DNA of 64,000 bases from Hemerocallis citrina (GCA_017893485.1 CM030366.1:45258283-45322282), one strand, 5' to 3'; positions 47,191-59,075 are shown, counted from the first letter of the stretch. Numbers and translations are program-made. The notes: generated by a model not told the origin, from the letters alone.

Positions 47191-47470
47191 ATGGAGTCTT
47201 GGGTTCGTCCCATGTTACTTATGGTTTGCCTCAGCCCCGTGATTGTCGAAGGAATCACTAGGAACTACAAGTTCAATGTAAGTAGTTGTTTAACAAGCAC
47301 ATATATAAATACACGGACACGGACACGATGCAACACGAAAATAATTTCTTTTTAGAAATATATTGAAATAAAATGCACCGTGTTTGGATTCCAGTCTCTC
47401 ACTCGACACATAGTCTAAATTTCTGTGCTTCATATGTATGTTGCAGTTGCAAGCAGGCAAATGTCAATGC

Positions 47471-47527
47471 AAGTATTAACATGTTTTTTTTTTGAGATAA
47501 AAGTGACCGAGGAAGTATTAACATGTT
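47471..47527 (-). mobile_element. 27-bp retroposed tail with 15-bp TSD in laccase intron 1
   Basis: AAGTATTAACATGTT occurs at 47471-47485 and 47513-47527. Between them lies TTTTTTTTGAGATAAAAGTG plus ACCGAGG, i.e. a minus-strand fragment ending in an A-run. This is the same type of event as at 46684 but from a different source. Confidence 0.6.
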
Positions 47528-48553
47528 ATCTAGATAGTTAGCATTTTATCTAAAAAATAGATAATTAGTGAATTATTTTGAGTTCATTTTGTACAGAGAT
47601 AGTGATATTGAAACAAAAGTAAGTACAATTCATCAAGTATCAAACTGTTAAAATATAAATGTTAAGCCTCACTCTTACCACAACTTTAAAATTTTGATCT
47701 ATGGTATGATCTTTCACATAGTATCAGAGGGTAAAAACCTACCGGTTGTACAATATTAAATGTAGATTAAAATAAAAAAGATACTTATGCATATTGTCCA
47801 AGTCTTAGCTTACAATGATGGTCCTCACCCTGTGGTCCTCACCCTGCATTGGCGTGGTTAAAATATAAATAGTGAATCCTAACTCTTACCATAACTTCGA
47901 AGTTTTGGTATTTCAATAGGATCTTTCTCACAAACAGTTGCAAGTACTCCAAGCAGTACTAGTTCATTTTGTGACGCCTTGTTTTAACATTTCATCATGT
48001 AATTGGATCAGTTGTTGAACAGGCTGTTTCAGTGCACTACAAGTGAAGAATTTTTGGTGATCCAACTATAAGCCAAAACCAAGTGGGCTCACTTCATATT
48101 CAAGATTCATGTGTTGATCATTACAATGAGATTATTAAACGGAGTTAGTAGCTAGTGAGAGGATATGATAAATCACACCGTTGCATGGAAAGATTGGCCA
48201 ATGACCTCGCCTTACTAGTTATGAATTTGGCTAAAAACAACTCAACGTCTTTAAGGTTTGACTCATGCTAGATAACTACCCTACCTTCACTTTGTTAATC
48301 ACATCCACATCCTAACGTCGTTAATTAACACCATCACTTGACATCATGTGCTAGCTTGATTATGTATTTTTCATCTCTATTCTACCGGTTAAGTTTATAT
48401 TATTTATGTTCACTGAATTTCATTATATAAAAATACTTTACCAAGATAATAATGAAAGGGAGGAGGAAGGAGATGCGGAAAAACTCAGTCGCTCTTTAAG
48501 ATCTAAAGAGGAATGTCAATAAAAATGAGGAATTTTTTTTAGTTGGTGGTTAT
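47528..48553. other. Laccase intron 1, left part
   Basis: No coding frame. Two loosely similar stretches (about 47645-47745 and 47855-47935) share TTAAAATATAAAT..TAA..CTCTTACCA..ACTT, perhaps old inserted repeats. Intron 1 resumes at 53246. Confidence 0.45.
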
Positions 48554-48736
48554 TGTTGAAATATAATAATTGTTATTCTGTTTCCTAATACAGGAAACAG
48601 ATTCCCCAAATCTCTCATCTTCTCAATCTCTTTTCTTTTTCTCCAAGAATGTAATCCTTATATATAGATGCATACAGTGAAGAATAAATAAGAATAACAA
48701 GAATAAAAATTATTTTTCCCAAAATTATTTTCTTCA
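48554..48736 (+). repeat. 5' LTR of copia 2
   Basis: 183 bp; TATATATAGATG near 48659 may be the TATA box. Followed at once by TGGTATCAGAGTC (48737-48749), the tRNA-iMet primer site. Confidence 0.93.
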
Positions 48737-48749
48737 TGGTATCAGAGTC

Positions 48750-49598
48750 TAACATGATCTAGGCTAGTTGAAGAAGAAGAAGAAGAGACGGAGGCCATCG
48801 GATCTAATGCCTCCATCCCGATCCCGACCAAACCCAGATCCCCGAATCTGCCAGTCGTTTCCGCATTGTTCATCTTCCCCAACTTACCTAGTCGACCTGT
48901 TCATCTTCCCCAACTTACCGTACTGTTCATCTTCCCCAACACAGAACCCACTGCCTTCTTCCCGACCTCCATCGACCTTTCCCAGTGCTCCCCGTCGACG
49001 ACCCCCCATCGGCCATTGAGCCCCGACCTCCTCATCCAGATCGAACCCTACCTCGTCGAAATCGAAACCTACCTCTCCTCAACCCCCGACCTCTCCTCGC
49101 CACCTACCTCGTCGAAATCCACCCCAGATCGAAACCTTGTCATTGCTTCCCCCAATCGTCAACGCCCTTCTTCTCTGATCTCAACTTCAGCAGCGACCAG
49201 ATCGAAACCCAGAGCTGCTCCTCTACCCGTCGACCAGCACCGTTCGCAGCTGCCCAAACCCGCCGCCCCTCTGTTCCGCTCAACGGCAGCGACACGATGC
49301 CGCCTCTCATCGACGTCAGCCGTCGACCGCCGCCGACCAGATCTCTTTTTGCTGTTGCTGCTGTCTTTCTCTCTTTGCTGTTGGGTGAAGATGAAGGGTT
49401 GATTTAGGCTGGTGTTTGGTGTTTTGTAAAGGGGATCTTGATCTTGTATTTGGCATTTTGATCTCGGTGTTGGGTGTTTTATTTTTATCCTCTGTGGAGT
49501 TGCTGTTTGAGTATTGGATTGTTGCTGTTTTGCCGGTTGTTGAAGACTTAGAGATGTTCTGACCAAGTTATGTTGTTGGTTGCTGAAGATCAGATTCA
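48750..49598 (+). other. Copia 2: region where gag should be, Pro/Ser-coding, no gag domain
   Basis: 48768-49407 is C-rich, with overlapping frames rich in Pro, Ser and Arg and a triplicated TGTTCATCTTCCCCAAC phrase (near 48866, 48896 and 48921). 49408-49598 is T/G-rich with no frame. Neither the UBN2 capsid fold nor a CCHC knuckle appears in any frame. The sequence resembles a plant 5' leader more than a coding gene; it may be acquired host DNA that replaced gag. Confidence 0.5.
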
Positions 49599-52500
49599 TT
49601 GTTTTTTTCCCTTTGTGGCGCTACCATGGGACAAATTGATATAGCTGAGAAGAGTATTGGACTCGCCTCTACATTAGTCACAGCTGTAGGTAATGATGGT
49701 AAGGTATTTCATATTTCTGCTTCTGTTATGAATAGTGCATGGATAATTGATTCGGGTGCTACCGACCATATGACTTTTGATTCTAGACAAGTTCAAAATT
49801 TTCAACCATCCACTAAATCGACTATGTCCACTGCCAATGGTGACCCTGCCACTGTTACTAGCGAGGGTACCATACATCTCACAAACAACCTAACCTTAGA
49901 TACTGCCTTAGTTGTGCCATCCTTGAATTTCAACCTATTATCTGTTGCTCAAATAACTACTATCTTACATTGTATTGTAGTCTTTTGGCCTTCTCATTGC
50001 GTGTTTAAGGATATTCGGACTCGCAAGACGATTGGTTATGGGGTTAGACACGGGAAGCTCTATTACCTAGATTTGGAATCTGAAAGTTCGAGCAAGTTGA
50101 CTCAAGCTCTAAGTGTGGAAGGATCCGAAGATGAGAAGAAGAAATCAGATATTTGGCTATGGCATCGACGTCTAGGGTATGCTTCTTTTGGTTATTTGAA
50201 GAAATTATTTCCAAGTTTATTTTTAAAGTTGGATACATCTACCTTTCGATGTGATGTGTGTGAACTCGCAAAAGGTCATCATGTCTCTTTTCCTCCAAGT
50301 CCAAGTAGAAGCTCCCTTCCTTTTATGATTATTCATTCTGATGTTTGGGGTCCATCCAAAATCACTACATTTGGAGGAGCCAAATGGTTTGTAACCTTTA
50401 TTGATGACTGTACCCGTATGACCTGGATTTGTTTGATGAAGTCGAAAAGTGAAGTTAGTGGTTTGTTTTAGAAATTTCACAAGCATGTTATGATTCAGTA
50501 TAAATCACAGATTCAAGTTCTTAGGAATGATAATGGCGGAGAGTACCTGAGTTCAAATCTGTAATAATATTTGGTGGAACATGGAATTGTTCATCAGACT
50601 ACATGCTCGTATACACCTCAACAGAATGGAGTTGCAGAAAGAAAAAATAGACATTTGCTCAAAGTGGTCCGTGCTTCTCTCATCCATAGAAATCTGCCAC
50701 TCATTTATTGGGGAGAAGCCCTTGCTTCTACTGCATACTTAATCAACCGAGTTCCCTCTAATATTCTAAACTTCCTCACACCATTTCAAGCATTAACTGA
50801 AGTTGTGAATGCACCAAAAGTCGTCAACTTGCCACCTCGTGTGTTTGGGTGTGTTGCATTTGTTCATCTTCATCAACATGAACGCAATAAGTTAACTCCT
50901 CGAGCTGTTCGCTGTGTTTTCGTGGGATATGCACAGAATAAGAAAGGGTATCGGTGCTATCACCCACCAACTCAAAAGATGTTTGTGACTATGGATGTTG
51001 TGTTCCATGAAGATGAGATGTATTTTTCCTCTGAGGTTGAACTTCAGGGGGAGCACCGAAGTGAAGTTCAAACTCTTGCCTATGATGAAGTAGTTACTAT
51101 TCAAACTGAACAATCAGATATAAGGGGAGAAAATCAGGATGTAAGTAATGACGATCACTCGAATGAAGAGTTGGTTGTGGAAGAAAATTTCCACGAAGAT
51201 CTGCAGTCAGTGCCGAACCTCCATGAAGATGAGCCATCTCCACCACCAGCACCATCTGAACCATCTCCACCACCAGTACCATCAGATCTATCTCTACTCC
51301 CAGCAGAACCCCAAAACCAATCGTCATCGCTGTCCGAAGCTCCAAGAAGAGAACTCCCAAACCGTACTACTAGAGGTATCCCCAAACCCACTTACGAGCC
51401 TAATCCCACTAGTAATGTCAAGTATCCCATAGTCATTATGTGTCCACTCACCGATTGTCTGAATCAAATAAGTCATTTGTAAATCAATTATCTGCTGTAT
51501 CTATTCCTAATAGTGTGCAGGAAGCCTTAGCCGATCCAAGGTGGAAAGCAGCTATGGATGAGGAGATGAAGTCCTTGAAGAAGAATGAGACTTAGGAGAT
51601 AGTCGAGCTGCCAGTAGGGAAAAAGCCAGTAGGATGCAGATAGATTTATACAGTGAAATATAAATTGGATGGTTCGATAGAGCGGTACAGGACAAGGCTG
51701 GTTGTCAAAGGGTACACTCAAACTTATGGAATTGATTATGACGAAACATTTGCACCTGTGGCAAAGTTCAACACTATTCGAGTTCTACTATCACTTGCTG
51801 CAAATCTTGACTGGCCGTTGGAGCAATTTGATGTGAAGAATGCATTTTTGCATGGGAAATTGACAGAAGAAGTCTATATGGATCTTCCACCAGGGTCGAA
51901 CAGACCAGTCCAACACAGCAACAAAGTATGTCGTCTGAAGAAAGTATTGTATGGACTGAAGCAGTCGCCAAGAGCCTGTTTTGGGAGATTTACAAAATCA
52001 ATGAGGACATTCGGATACGATAATTCTGATCATACTCTATTCCTAAAAAGAAAATAAGGTAAAATTACTGCTCTCATTATTTATGTTGATGATATGATAG
52101 TAACTGGAGATGATCCTGAGGAGATGAAGGCATTAAAGAACTACTTGTCACAAGAGTTCGAAATGAAAGATCTTGGTTTTTTGAGATACTTCCTTGGTAT
52201 TGAAGTTTCTCGCTCAAGAAAGGAAATATTTCTTTCTCAAAGAAAATATGCTCTGGATTTATTGAAGGAAACTGGAATGTCCGCCTGTCAACCGATTAGT
52301 ACACCATTGGAAGAAGAACTAAAACTATGCAACGAAGCTGATCAAGTGCCTTGTGATAAGGAAAGATATCAGAGATTGGTTGGACGACTAATGTATCTTG
52401 CACATACACGGCTAAATTTGTCATATGCTTTAAGTGTGGTAAGCCAGTTTATGCATGCACCTCGGGAACAATATATGGACACGGTGATGAGAATTATGAG

Positions 52501-53038
52501 ATACATTAAGTCAGCCCCAGGAAAAGGAGTCTTATTTGCGAAATATGGTCACTTGAAGGTTGAGGCATATACTGATGCTGATTGGGCAGGATCTACAATC
52601 GATAGGCGCTCCACTTCAGGATATTTCACCTTTGTTGGAGGAAATTTAGTTACATGGAGGAGCAAGAAGCAAAATGTTGTTGCACGCTCTAGTGCAGAGG
52701 CTGAGTATCGCGAAGTAGCTTTAAATATAACAGAAGCTTTATGGCTGAAACTCCTGTTGCAGGACTTCGGCTATGGTCCAAAGAAACCTATGAAGGTGTA
52801 TTGTGACAGTCAAGCGGCGTGTGATATTGCGGCTAATCCAGTTCAGCATGATAGGACGAAACATGTAGAGGTGGACAGATTCTTCATCAAAGAAAAATTA
52901 GATGAGAAAGTTATTGAGATATCTAAGGTGAAGTCAGAAGATCAACTCGCAGATATCCTAACCAAGGCTGTTTCGATTCGGCTCTTCTTGAAATTTGTTG
53001 ACAAGTTGGGCATGCTCGATATCTATGCACCAACTTGA
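49599..53038 (+). pseudogene. copia 2 pol, several stops and a frameshift
   Basis: Protease AWIIDSGATDHMTF (active-site DSGA intact) leads the frame. Pre-integrase LWHRRLGYASFGYLKK and integrase (FMIIHSDVWGPS, RNDNGGEYLSSN, YTPQQNGVAERKNR) follow, with TAG at 50469-50471 and a TAATAA pair near 50562-50567 in the same frame. After an acidic/Pro-rich linker a frameshift lies near 51425; two TAG codons stand for Trp (near 51594 and 51642). Reverse transcriptase (RLVVKGYTQTYGIDYDETFA, LYGLKQSPRACF) is cut by TAA at 52055-52057 and continues as IIYVDDMIVTGDD, FLGIEVSRS. RNase H carries AYTDADWAGS, RSSAEAEYREVAL, CDSQAACDIA, DRTKHVEVDRFFIKEK and ends LGMLDIYAPT at 53038. Confidence 0.9.
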
Positions 53039-53045
53039 GGGGGAG

Positions 53046-53240
53046 TGTTGAAATATAGTAATTGTATATTCTGTTTCCTAATATAGGAAACAGATTTCCC
53101 AAATCTCCCATCTTCCCAATCTTCTCTCAATCTCTTTTCTTCTTCTCCAAAAATGTAATCCTTATATATAGATGCATACAGTGAAAAATAAATAAGAATA
53201 ATAAGAATAAAAATTATTTTTCCCAAAATTATTTTCTTCA
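53046..53240 (+). repeat. 3' LTR of copia 2
   Basis: 195 bp, preceded by GAGGGGGAG (53037-53045), the polypurine tract. Confidence 0.93.
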
Positions 53241-53669
53241 GTTATTTACGCTTAGAACTAACCTGAGGGAGCTTAGAGAAATTTAGCCTACTGAGTTCTA
53301 TAAAATCAATCGTGCGGTCTAATTTACGGGACATTAAAGCAACCAACTCAATGGAATGCCTATAACTAGCACTACTATCAAATCTTCTTTCAGAAGCAAT
53401 TATATCTGATCATTACTTTTATGTTCCTGGATCAAAATGTGAACAATACATGCAGGTGGTAATGAAGAACACAACCACGCTGTACGTGCTCCTCAAAACC
53501 TATTGTGACCGAGAATGGTCAGTTCCCAGGGCTGACACTGCATGCACGAGAGGGTGACAACGTGCTCGTCAAGGTGGTCAATCATGTCCAATACAATGTA
53601 ACCATCCACTGGTAAGTATATATATATGGCATTGATGTTAGAAGCTTAGAAGTTATAAATTTTGCAAGG

Positions 53670-53697
53670 GAAAAAAAAAAAAAAAAAAAAAAAAAAC
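53670..53697. repeat. A-tract in laccase intron 2
   Basis: About 27 consecutive A in the intron between exons 2 and 3. Confidence 0.95.
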
Positions 53698-55403
53698 AAC
53701 CATGCAAAACTATATGACAATTCTGATATATCTGTTGTACTTCAATTTTGTGTCGAAGGCATGGAATAAGACATCTGAGGACCGGGTGGGCTGATGGGCC
53801 AGCCTACATAACGCAATGCCCAATCCAGCCAGGTAATAGCTATGTCTACAACTTCACAATCACTGGCCGAAGGGGCACACTTTTGTGGCATGCCCACATC
53901 CTTTGGCTCAGGGCCACTCTCCACGGCGCCAATGTCATCAAGCTCAAGCTCCATGTCCCTTGCCCTTTCGCTGCTCCTCATGAAGAGACGGTTATTATCC
54001 TAGGTATGCTACTTTGTATAAATGTACATGACTATGTACTCGTTCGTTGATTCAATCAAATTAACCAATCCTTGATACATTGCTTTACAGGTGAGTGGTG
54101 GAAATCGGACACGGGAAGCTGTGATCAATCAAGCTCTGAAATCTGGTCTTGCACCCAATCTCTCGGATGCCCGCACAATCAATGGTCATCCTGGCCCTAT
54201 GTCGACTTGAGCCAGTTTACAAGGTATAGATTTTCTCATGTTAAATGCACGTGAGATCAAGTAAAATTGCGAACTTCATGTAATGTCAACAATGGATCAT
54301 ACACAGTTGGATTCAAGTTGCAAGTGGACAGGGGCAAGACATACATGCTCCGACTCATTAATGCTTGCACTCAACGAAGAGCTCTTCTTCAAAATTGCTA
54401 GACACAAACTGACCGTGGTTGAGGTCGACGCAATCTACACCAAACCATTCATGACTGACACCGTCCTTATTGCCCCCGGACAGACCACCAACGTTCTCCT
54501 CACAGCCGATCAAGGCCTAGGGCAATACTTAATCACTGCCTCACCTTTCATGGATTCACCTATCACTGTCGACAACGTAACTGCCACAGCCACCGTTCAC
54601 TATGCCAACACTCTCACCACCTCATCCATCACCACCACCAACCCCCCTCCCCAGAATGCAACACCTGTCGCTTCCAACTTAATCAACTCGCTTGCATAGC
54701 CTCAACTCGATAAAATATCCTGCTAAAGTCCTGCTCACCGTTGACCACTCTCTGTTTTTCACAGTGGGACTCAGAATCAACCCGTGTACGACATGTAGCA
54801 ACGACAGCAGAGTCGTGGCCGATATTAACAACATAACATTTGTGATGCCAACGACAGCACTTCTCCAAGCACGTTACTTTAACATCAGCGGCCTCTTTAC
54901 CACTGATTTCCCTGGTAATCCGCCAATAGCTTTCATTTACAGCGGACCCGGGCCGAGCAACATGCAGACCATGAATGGGACCCGGTTATACAGGCTGCCG
55001 TACAACTCAACCGTGCAGGTTGTGCTGCAAGACACCGGGATCATTGCACCGGAGAACCACCCAGTCCATCTCCACGGTTTCAATTTCTTTGCGGTGGGAA
55101 GGGGATTGGGTAACTACAGGCCAAAGACATCACCAAAAACTTTCAATCTTGTTGATCCTATTCAGAGGAACACGATTGGGGTGCCATCTGGTGGGTGGAC
55201 TGCTATCAGATTCAGAGCAGATAATCCAGGTAAAAAAATTTTAAAAAAAGTTAACTCTGTCAAATTTATTTTGGTATTGATTCTAAGCATATTTCGGTAC
55301 GGTATATACCTCTGTTTTATAGGTGTGTGGTTCATGCATTGTCATCTGGAGGTGCACACGACATGGGGGTTGAAGATGGCATGCTTGGTCCACAACGGGA
55401 GAA

Positions 55404-55690
55404 TTTTTTCCCAAACTATCCCACTTTTTGAAAGTTTTTTTTCAGACTGTCCTACTTTTTTTTTTAAATTCCCAAATCAATCGCTTTCTGAAAAAGCGAG
55501 TGTGGTTAAAACCTCATCGCTATTTCAGAAAGCGAGTGTGAGACATTTGATTTTCAAAAGTTTAGACTCGCTTTCTGAAAAAGCGACCTATTTTTAACCA
55601 AATGGTTGTTTTGATAAATACTTTCGAAAGTGGGTTAGTTCGGTAAATACTTTCAAAAAGTGGGCCATTTTCGTAACAACCTCCTCTTCT
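55404..55690. repeat. Hairpin-rich repeat replacing the laccase 3' end
   Basis: Three copies of a self-complementary 19-mer, TCGCTTTCTGAAAAAGCGA (55481-55499 and 55568-55586) and TCGCTATTTCAGAAAGCGA (55517-55535), lie between flanks that are loosely inverted: CCCACTTTTTGAAAG on the left (about 55419) and CTTTCAAAAAGTGGGCC on the right (about 55649). This suggests a small foldback element. Similar GCGA hairpin sequences are known to me as dispersed plant repeats, but no source element can be named. Confidence 0.5.
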
Positions 55691-56085
55691 CTCATCCTGG
55701 TATTTGTTCTGTTTCTTTTTTCCTTGATGCATTTTCTCGAACAGTTTGTGTACATTAATATTTGAGGTTGGTATTAGAAATGGATAGTTGGATCAATTTG
55801 TTGGGGTGAAAGTGGGTCTTTATTATTTTAAAATATGAAATTGCCACTTTTGTGTAACAAAAGTTATACTTTTTTTTTAAGAAATGAGTTTATAATTTGT
55901 TCTTTAGATTTAATTGCAGGATTTGACGAAAGTGATACTAGGAATTACAGGAAGTCTTTGTCCTGATTATAGTTTTATCATTTAGGAATTTGGTACCCAA
56001 TAGCGGTTGATGATAGTCTCTTTCTTCAAGTCTTGCGTATCTGACCATACTTTGATGGAAGCAACTGAACTTTAGCCTTTATACT

Positions 56086-56661
56086 TGTTGCCGCTAATTT
56101 TGGTGTGTGAGCAAACAGATAGAATTATGGATTCTTGGAAAGAACAATAAAGCAAACCTGTTGACCTATTGACCTTCACCAACTTGTTGACTTGGTCTCT
56201 TGCCGTTGCCGTGAACCTGCAAAAAGTGCGAAACACCGAGGTTGATCCCGGCGACGCACCCTTCGACGCTCAAGTCAGTAATCAGAAAAGATTATGAATG
56301 AGCGTTAATTGGCCAAAGATTGATTACCTCTTAATGGTGGTGGATGGGAAGTATTTATAGCCGCCTTTGAGACCAGTTTTAGAAATAAAATTCCTAATTC
56401 CCAGTGAAAGGATAGAGCGAATCAGGGCCGTTGATTAGGGACAATCATACACCCTAATTCTATCCAGCTGGACTGGGTTTCTTGCAGGTTGGAACCCGCA
56501 CCCAGTTAAGGCAGATCCGTTCGTGGGTTATTGGGCTTTGAAGAAAACCCCAGTCCCCATTTCATACCTGTTTGTAGGTGAAATTACTGTTTTACCCCTG
56601 AGCTTTAAGATTTGTGCTCGATTTGAACGGTTCCGATTTAACCCTATTTTTAGCCATATCA
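56086..56661 (-). repeat. 3' LTR of copy B
   Basis: 576 bp, TGTTGCCGCTAA to AGCCATATCA on the plus strand. Confidence 0.92.
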
Positions 56662-57239
56662 TGAGCCCCCCACTCCTGGAGACTGAGTTCTACAGTCTTT
56701 AAGGAATAGTTTTGTTGTTCTAATGGCGTACGAGATTTTATCAGTGTTCTTAAGGGAGTTGAATCTAGCTTAGGGTGTAACGGTAATTTTCTGAGCTTGT
56801 AAAATGTCCAAAATTATTCTCAGATTTTTCTGGATTTTTTGTAACTTTTTCAAATTTTTCTGAATTTTTTTGAATTTTTTATTTAATTTCCGAATTAAAT
56901 AATTAATTATTGAAAAGTTTAATTAATTATTCTAATTTAATAATTACTATTTTCAGAATTTAAAAATTATTTTCTGAATTAATAATTATTTTTAGAATTT
57001 TTAATTAAGTTTTTTCAAATTTTTAAATATTTTTTCGTATTTTTTAAATAATTAATTCAATTATTTTAATCAATCAATAAATAAATAAATAAATAAATAC
57101 CTGGTGATGTGGCGCGATCTTGTGCGTTGATCAAAATCAAGCAAGCGCGCATCTTGAGAAAGTCATTTTTTCCTCATATGAGCTCCGGTGCCAAGAGCTC
57201 TCGGCAACAGTGGCCGAAGTCCATGTGGACGCCACATGG

Positions 57240-57298
<59 letters not shown>

Positions 57299-58640
57299 CT
57301 TTCTTCTGTTGCACTTTTCTTCCTTTCTTTTTTCCGCTGTATACCTCTCCGCTTCTTCCTTCTCCTTTGTCTTTTCCATTCTCGTGCTCTCTCCTTCATC
57401 TCTTCTTCGACCCAATCTCCGAGTAGTGAGAAGTGAGCTCAAAGCATTGGAATTTCGACGACGGCTTGATGAGGTCGGCGAGCTCAGTGGACTGGCGATG
57501 AGGTCGAGAGCTCGAAGAGGAAGCGAGGGAGCTCGGATGGTGAGGAGGTTCGTGCTCGGAGCATTGGAGACAGTGAGCTCGGCAACGATGGGTCGTCGAG
57601 GAAGGAGCTCGGAGCACGGAGAAGACTAAAGTTGGAGCTTTTTCCTCGTTTGAGCTCTGGTGCCACGAACGCTCGGATTTTGACGGCGAGCTTCGCGACT
57701 TCGGGAGCGGAGGACCTCGACTGCATGGCAAAGTGCTCGTCGGAGCACGGCGGCGGCGGTGTGGAGCTCGTCGGAGCCATGGTGATGGGCGGCGACGGTG
57801 AAGCTTCGCGAAGGAGGTTGGGTTCCGAGCTTCGACGAAGATGGAGGAGCTCGATACTGGCAATTGTGAGTAGAGGGGGAGCTCGATGGTAGCTCGAGCT
57901 CGGCGAAGACTCGGAGCTCAGTGATTGGTGATGGTGGCAGAGCTCAGCGGTGATGGCGTCCGGTTGTGTCTCGACTGTGGGGCTTCGAAGTGGAGTTTAG
58001 CTCGAAGCTTAGTCGAGACGAGCTTGGAGCGTGGTGACTAGACGAGCTCGGCCGAGCTCGTTTGCTGGAGCTCGTCGAGGTAGAAGAGTGCTCGGCGGTG
58101 ACTGTGTGGGGTTCGAGCTTCGGCCATGGGAGTCTCGACGAAGCTTGAACGCAGTGGAGAGAGGCTTGAAGCTTGTAAGCTCGGAATTGTGGCGGGTCGA
58201 AGAGGTCGGCGCTTGACAGTAGAGCGTGGGGAAGAAGACGCTACATGGATGGGTCTTTTTTTTTCATTCAGGCGCCAAATCCATTGAAGAAGGGGAGGAG
58301 AGAGAAAGTGTTTGGGTTTGGTCCTTAACGGGTCCGAACCCGACCCCTGTAGCCCCCTCTTCTCTTTTTTTTGTGTTGTTTGTTTGGTTGCTTGTATCTG
58401 AGCCGTCAATCGTATTTGAGCACGAATTCCGAGGTGAAAAATTTCTCTCATTTGAGCTCCAGTGGCAAGTTGCTTCGGCGACGATGCCGACCCCCTCCAA
58501 ATATGTGTTAAGAAGGAGGTCGAAGTCCAGGGGTGTTCGGGGTCTCCTGCCAAGGTGCAGAGATACCTCGGCGTGGCGACACATGTAAAGAAGGTGTTCG
58601 GCGAGTCTTTGCCAAAGTCCGGAGTGAGTTTTTTTCATGC
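56662..58640 (-). other. Copy B internal non-coding region
   Basis: Same block order as 11259-13229 of copy A: AT-rich tract (56800-57100, ending in an AAAT microsatellite), TA repeat, then GC-rich sequence full of GAGCTCGG words with overlapping frames on both strands and no domain. Confidence 0.6.
57242..57296. repeat. TA microsatellite in copy B
   Basis: About 26 TA units. It occupies the position that is a T-rich tract in copy A (11846-11880); the flanks on both sides (ACGCCAC..TGGCAATAT and TTCTTCTGTTGCACTTTTC) align. Confidence 0.95.
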
Positions 58641-58870
58641 TTGAGGATCGGTGGCAAGAGCGCTCGGCGAAGGGTGCCGAGATCCATTTTTCCATGTTTG
58701 AAGGTCGCTGGCAAGAGCGCTCGGCGAAGGGTGCCGAGGTCCATTTTTCCATGTTTGAGGGTCGATGGCAAGAGCGCTCGGCGAAGGGTGCCGAAGTCCT
58801 AATGTGAGGATTGTTTCCATGTTTGGGCATCGGTGCCAAGAGCGCTCGGCGAAGTGTGCCAAAGCCTAGG
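58641..58870. repeat. 57-bp tandem repeat in copy B
   Basis: About four units with GGCAAGAGCGCTCGGCGAAG, the same family as 13230-13450. A minus-strand frame (58264-58839) is open through them. Confidence 0.88.
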
Positions 58871-59075
58871 GAGAGTTCTTCTCGATGTTCCCTGTGCTAC
58901 GGAGGTCGGATCGGGGCGTAGGACCCCATTGTTCCGAAGCTATTTCGAAGATCTACAAGTTCTCTTCAGAGATGAATTGGAGAATCCTCCTTCCTCAAGG
59001 TCAAGATAGTCTCGCAACATCTTCATCTTCGTGAAGGTAAGAAGAGCTTTGCATGGCTCTAGGGGAAGTCCGTTC

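Larger units (their letters stand above)
48554..53240 (+). mobile_element. Ty1/copia retrotransposon (Ivana-like) in laccase intron 1
   Basis: LTRs at 48554-48736 (183 bp) and 53046-53240 (195 bp) start TGTTGAAATATA and end TTTTCTTCA. The TSD is GTTAT (48549-48553 and 53241-53245). A tRNA-iMet primer site follows the 5' LTR and a GAGGGGGAG polypurine tract precedes the 3' LTR. The 3' LTR has an extra TCTTCTCTCAAT-like 12 bp. Protease, integrase, reverse transcriptase and RNase H are present in order, but no gag domain is seen. Lineage is inferred from reverse transcriptase wording. Confidence 0.94.
47191..55403 (+). pseudogene. Laccase (multicopper oxidase) pseudogene, six exons
   Basis: Secreted laccases oxidise monolignols in the cell wall. 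Exon 1 (47191-47277) gives a signal peptide MESWVRPMLLMVCLSPVIVE and RNYKFN before GTAAGT. Exon 2 (53456-53611) has VVMKNTT, a frameshift, then a [12 protein letters not shown] block. Exon 3 (53759-54003) has [20 protein letters not shown] and [12 protein letters not shown]. Exon 4 (54091-54223) has GEWWKSDT, a 1-nt insertion and a TGA before its end. Exon 5 (about 54307-55229) has a frameshift near [24 protein letters not shown], another shift near 54695, and [16 protein letters not shown]. Exon 6 (55323-55403) has [19 protein letters not shown], then breaks off where hairpin repeat sequence starts; the usual C-terminus is missing. All four copper motifs (HWHG split by the intron, HAH, HPxHLHG, HCHLE) remain recognisable. 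Copia 2 sits in intron 1. It resembles secondary-wall laccases (LAC4/LAC17 group). Confidence 0.92.
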
